Source of the DNA: Chionis minor
Taxonomy: Eukaryota > Chordata > Aves > Charadriiformes > Chionididae
Direction: 5' to 3'
Length of the DNA stretch: 64,000 nt
Assembly (NCBI GenBank): GCA_013398295.1
Contig: VZSF01010415.1
Span: forward strand, 62,001-126,000
Translations under genes and position numbers: made by a program
Shown: in pieces, positions 59,501 to 64,000 of the stretch
Position numbering within the stretch: the first letter of the stretch is position 1
Layout: every line of letters begins with the position of its first letter
Notes under the pieces: generated by a model
Told to the model about the DNA's origin: nothing
The model's database searches: none
What the model saw: only the letters and a program-made list of their open reading frames with translations

Positions 59501-61212
59501 TATAAATTGTCCTTCATAGGGCTCCAAAATCTTCAGGAAAAGGCTCTGTTAACAGCTCTGGGTGGCATCTGGTATGCCTCTGGGTAGCCAGCATGGAAGC
59601 GATGGCCTAGAACAATATTTCAGCAATTAAATACCATTCCTTGTCTAGTCCTTGAAGAGCGTGACTCCAAAATTTATTAATGCCCATGTTACCAATTCCA
59701 TGCACGGTTTTGGGTGTTCTTCCACGCTTCTGTTTATGGCTGCGAGGGATTTACGGAATGCTCCCGAGCAGTGGAGTCTGGCGTGCCGCCACATGAGCTT
59801 GTCAGAGGCAGGGAGACGGGCGTTAGAGACTCTTATTTCCCATGGCAGTTATTTTAGTGCAAAGCTGTAGTATAAATTCTTCAAGTTCTATTAGATTTAC
59901 ATAAAAGATATAAATGCCTTGTTTTGCCTCATTGGCTCGGTCTTGCCCAGGGACTGTTTTTACTATTTACTTTTCACTCATGTGCTGGCTTTGAGCAAGC
60001 AGCGGGTGTCATTTCCTTCACACGATTGGAATCAAAAGCACAGGCAGCTCTTGCAGAGATCCTCATCTGCTTCCCTGCCCGACTGTTCCCTTTGGCAATA
60101 TTGCGGCTATGTGCAAGGTTGCTGAAGCGCCAACAGAAAGGATATGGGTTGAATGAAAGTGTGGGATTCGGGAAAGGGAAACAGGAAATTAAAGTGTCTG
60201 TGAGGTTGAGGGAGAGGGCAGGAAGCCCGTGCAAAATGGGGTTTGTTGTTCAATCTCTAGCTGATAGGTTTTGATTCATTTTGTCACTATTTTGAAGCTG
60301 AGGAGCTCTAGGAACAATGACTGATGGAATTGTGGGGCTGGAAGGATATGGGAAGACAGATAGCAACAGCAGTGATGGAGTGAATGTTTTACATGTGTGG
60401 GAGCTGGGCAGCATTCCATCTTTACCCTTCCCCTTGGCTTACCATTTTAATTGCGGTTCCCTCTTTTTCAGATAAATTACCTCATGCTGAATTCCTAACC
60501 ATCCATAGCTGTACTTCTCGAGAAGCGACTACTGATTAGTGTGTTCGTGTTGGTTGGATCCAGGTATCCAAAAAGTATTTCACCAAGCAAAGTGCAGAGG
60601 GCTGTGAGAATGCCCCCTGCTCTCCTGACGCAGCAGTGAATTTGGGTGCCACTTCTGTGCAGCAGAAGGACGCAGTCATTGTTTTTAAGCCCAGGCTGCT
60701 TTGCAGAGTCTGGAGGAAGGCCATGCTGCAGAAAGACAGACTTCCCTTCTCTATTGGGTTGTTTCCCGACTTTGAGAATCTCTGTACAGAGACTCATAGG
60801 AGAGGATTTCCTATAGCGATCCTTCTTTGCACCACCAAAGCTTTGGCAGGGTTTCCCCACGATCTGGTGTACAGAGGCTGGGACACCTGAGAGCAGGACC
60901 CAGAGATCCTTCCGAATCTGCTCTTGCACTGGATTGGGAGCTGCCCCCTCCCCGCAGCAGGCCAAGTGTCTGGTTCCCTTCATCTCTTCCTGATGTGAAA
61001 TCCAGGGGGTGCTCCCACCCCTCTTGCAATGCTGTGTGCCTGGAAAAGTTGGATTGAGTTTTTTGTGCTGGCGTGTGTCTAAACAAGGATAGTATGAGCC
61101 AGATTCCAATGTATGTCTGAGAAGTGAGCGTTCTGTGTTTGAAACACCGAGAGGCAAAGAAAGTTCACTTTCTCTACTACTGTGGAGAAAAAGGTTTGGT
61201 TTCCTTTTTATT
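53581..61212 (+). other. SHLD1 intron segment, nothing coding recognised
   Basis: Single-copy DNA. A CAGCTGCTCAG...GCAGCTCCACTGAAGTC block at 53719-53768 may be a very old repeat or imperfect hairpin. The block at 58180-58850 is rich in homeodomain-like TAAT motifs. Open frames are short and unconvincing. Confidence 0.5.
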
Positions 61213-61293
61213 TAAAAAAAAACCAAAAACAAGCCAAAAAACCCCCCAAAACAAACAAAAAAAACCCCAACCAAACAAAAATCAAGCAAAACC
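61213..61293 (+). repeat. A/C-only low-complexity tract
   Basis: About 80 bases are almost free of G and T on this strand (AACCAAAAACAAGCC, ACCCCCCAAAACAAACAAAA). The complement has several G runs among T, similar to the T/G tract at 11727-11795. Confidence 0.7.
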
Positions 61294-64000
61294 TCTAGGA
61301 TGTATTTTTAGCTGTAAAATCACGCAAGAAGTTTTCATGGAAGGATTCACAGTTATATGAAGGGCAAAGACCGCAGAGGAGAGTGGGAACACAAAGGAAT
61401 GGGACCGCAGCTCCTGCAGACCCTGCTGCAGGGTGTCTACATTACACTTATCCCGTTTTCAGTTCTGCTTTTAAGGAAGGGAAGCATCTTTTGTAGGAAA
61501 CAATTTTAGTGGAACTCCAGTTTTCCTTAACAGCTGGCAAGGAGTAGCTACAAAGCAATCGTGAGGCCTGTAAAGCCAGGGTATGCGTTTTATAATTAAA
61601 ATGCTACCATAATACAGTAAGAGCAGCTGCGAAACACACTGCTCTTTCCAGTCGCTTTGGAGCACAAGTACTGCTGTACAGCTGAAGCATCTCCACAGAT
61701 ACATTATTTTTTAGTGAGGAAAAATGAAAATGCATGCCATAAATCCTAAAGTAATTGAAATAACTGGGGAAGGCTGTGTAAGAATGTTACCTGGGCACTT
61801 GCTCATAGCATCTTTTCATCGATGTTAGATTTTTTTTGTGTGAGGCTCCCAAGATGTTGATTCCTTTCTTGTATAATAAAGCTGCTCCTTGCAGCTTGGC
61901 ATTGTGGTCTTGTTGTAGTGCAGATACTGCAAAAATGACCCAGGAGGTATCTATGTGTTGAGCAGCCAGCAAGTGGCAAAACATGAAATGATTGTGATAA
62001 CTTTATTACGTAAAACCAGCATTCCCCTTCCCTGCTGTCTGCAGAATGTGCGTTGGTGTCTCAGCTTGTCAGCTGCGTCAGTTATGTGTGGGTGGTAAAG
62101 ATCTGCGAAAATGGCTTAAAATCCCAATTTAAATCATGAATTGGCTCAGACAGCACAATGAAAAAGGGCAAATTCCTTGGAAAGCTGTGCTGAAGCCATC
62201 CTGTGCCATCCTGCCAGGATATTTCTTTCATAGCACGGTGCTGCATGGGTCATTTGGGGAAGTCGTATAGCTGCATCGGTCCGAAATGCAGCTATACCTA
62301 AGGCAGAGAAACCAGGTAACGATGCTGCAGAGATTCCAGTAAACCCTGACTCCACACATTTATTCAGATGCTCAGGAGCATATCGTCCCCAGTCCCGTTG
62401 TGAGCAGTGTTTGTAATTTAGAGGGCAATTTGATAATTGTGGTGATACAACGCCTAAATAAGAAATACCACTCCTCAAGTCTCTTGAAAAACTCTTGTTT
62501 CCGTGTTTGTTCTTTTAAACATGACGATTTGCTGGCAGTGGCTTCCATTTCTCCTTGATTTTCCCAAGTGTGTCCTTCTGGTGGGTGCATCTTTCGCCCG
62601 CCCTGTACCCAGTCTCCCTGCTGGCACTGAGCAGCTTTGCTGTCTGGTGCAGTCCACGGAAAGACAGCGGTTTGCTCCACATGTTGGAGCATGTTTGTAC
62701 GTGAGTTTTCCTCCCACTCTGACGGCGCTTTTATGTAATTCATCATAGTTACTGCCGAGATAGCAAACAGCCCCCTGGAGCTGCATAAATAAATAATCCG
62801 AGAATGTTCTTTTATTGCCGGTTTACAGGGATAGCTTACGTCAGCCAGAGCACTGTGTGCTGAAATACTGGTATTTCTTGAGCGTGTCTGATAAGGTGTA
62901 TGAGCCTGTTTGAAGTACCTGCGTGGCCTAAGCAGTGCAGAGTAATGAAGGATGTTTCTTTGTTACTCTGTTAGCAAGATTTTTACTCTTTTTTTTTTTT
63001 TTTCCTGATGTGATTCTAAAAGTAAGGGTTTTGCCTTGTAATTTGTCAGATTCACCTGTCCTGTTGCACGAAACACCTTGGAGGATGCTCAGACGCCTAA
63101 AATCTCAGTATGAATGAAGTTCAGCTGGTTCTGGTCATGTGTTACAGCAATTAATTTATGCCTTTTCACTGTGAGGCTCTCGCAGATCTCTCTGTCGTTG
63201 AAACCTTTTCTCAGACATGTAGCGTGACTGCGTGCTAGAAAAGCGACCTAGAGGTTATTGCACCCAAAAGGCACTGACACTTGTCATTGAAGTGCAGCAA
63301 GAGAAAGCAAGATACATCTGCCCCCATTGCCGTGGTCTCTGGTGGCTTCTGAAGTTATTCCCTGGCTTTGAAGCTTCTTTGAAGCTGCTGTGAATTGGCA
63401 GCCGAGAAACACATTTTCAGGGAATCCTCTGTGGCTGGTGGCAGGGAGGAGGAAGAACAAAAGGAATGGTGGGGCTGTTGAGATGAGAAGCTGTGTTCCT
63501 CACTGTGCTCCCAGGACTCTGCTTGGTGCAGAGGCCAGGCTTACTGCTGTGAGAGGATGCAACTTGTTCCTACCCAATTCTGCCTTGGCAAATTTGGAGT
63601 TGGAGCTGAGCAGGAGGCTGTGGGCAGGGATGAGCAGTTCGCTGTGCATGAGTAGAGCTTATGGTGGCTTCAGAGCGCCTGAAGCGTTGCAGGGGGTGCC
63701 CTGTACCTGCCTGACAAGGTAGGACATGGTGCTACTGCCAGGACAGCCGTTATCATCTTCTGGCTGGAGGACCCTGCTGTCTGCAGTGTCATTGTGGAGT
63801 TTTTTTCCTGGTTTTCTATGTAGTTATTTTGTCCCCGCCTTCGCATTCACATGCTGCTCTCAATGTCTCCTTGCTTCCCCTCTGCAACGTTTGGCTTGCG
63901 CCACACCACGCGGATTGGGTCCGGATGAAATATTCCTAAAGCCATCCAGCTCAGGCACCTATCACAAAAATAAATGACCTAAGTGAGGGATCTGGTGCTG
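61294..64000 (+). other. SHLD1 intron segment to the right edge, nothing recognised
   Basis: Single-copy DNA with a T-run near 62990. No convincing exon is seen; an FWLEDPAV phrase near 63756 was considered and rejected as a SHLD1 exon. Confidence 0.5.

Larger units (their letters stand above)
45738..64000 (+). other. SHLD1: SHLD1 downstream intron(s), open at the right edge
   Basis: It starts with the donor GTAACA at 45738. I searched by eye for residues typical of the rest of SHLD1 (an NFWLDP-like motif, a DRFYEMF-like motif, a cysteine-leucine-rich segment) and found no convincing exon, so the next conserved exon is probably beyond the window. Contents are four CR1 fragments, a small A/C-rich tract, T-runs and single-copy DNA. 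Human SHLD1 also has very long introns. Several A/T-rich blocks (for example 58600-58850) look like possible conserved non-coding elements. Confidence 0.55.

Noticed and set aside
63750..63780. An FWLEDPAV phrase resembling the FWLDPAV segment of human SHLD1
   Set aside because: It has one extra residue, no matching residues on either side and no clear acceptor or donor in the right phase. The frame stops soon after. Probably chance.

Overview
This window looks like bird nuclear DNA, most likely from a neoavian species. The evidence is ten fragments of chicken-repeat-1 (CR1) LINEs with the avian 3' end (repeated ATTCTGTG-like tails and the conserved C-terminal part of CR1 ORF2), one decayed solo LTR of the avian ERV class that begins 'GTCCTGGTTTC', very sparse coding sequence, and two CpG-island promoters. 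There are no bacterial genes, operons, CRISPR arrays or phage genes. Nearly all long open frames are chance frames or lie inside repeats.

One protein-coding gene is recognised directly. Its exon at 45568-45737 encodes the N-terminus of SHLD1 (shieldin complex subunit 1, formerly C20orf196) on the + strand. The motif ESSxLDLPSxCD falls at the same residue numbers as in human SHLD1. The SHLD1 CpG-island promoter with YY1-type motifs is at about 41.47-42.16 kb. A 5' exon candidate (42067-42150) lies just inside it, followed by a 3.4 kb intron, the first coding exon, and more than 18 kb of intron to the right edge. The other SHLD1 coding exons were not found and probably lie beyond the window.

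At 5.3-6.35 kb there is a second, stronger CpG island. It carries a CCAAT box, a TCACGTGA E-box, a CRE-like site and three evenly spaced GGGCGTGGTC boxes. Splice-donor signals inside it point to the - strand. In human, the gene head-to-head with SHLD1 is GPCPD1, so I infer that this is the GPCPD1 promoter and that bases 1-5561 are its first intron. This rests on synteny and orientation only; no GPCPD1 coding exon is present.

The 35 kb between the promoters holds CR1 fragments, the solo LTR, relics of older amniote repeats (MIR-like and L3-like), simple repeats and unique sequence. Three open frames bounded by splice-like signals on the - strand (25852-25992, 31288-31395, 32040-32237) are the best candidates for an unrecognised gene, but none resembles a family I know. 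The SHLD1 introns hold a young inverted CR1 pair (46.9-47.4 and 50.2-50.96 kb) and a third copy between them. I found no convincing undescribed molecular system. The most useful leads are a possible in-frame N-terminal extension of SHLD1, the - strand exon candidates, and the helically phased GC boxes.
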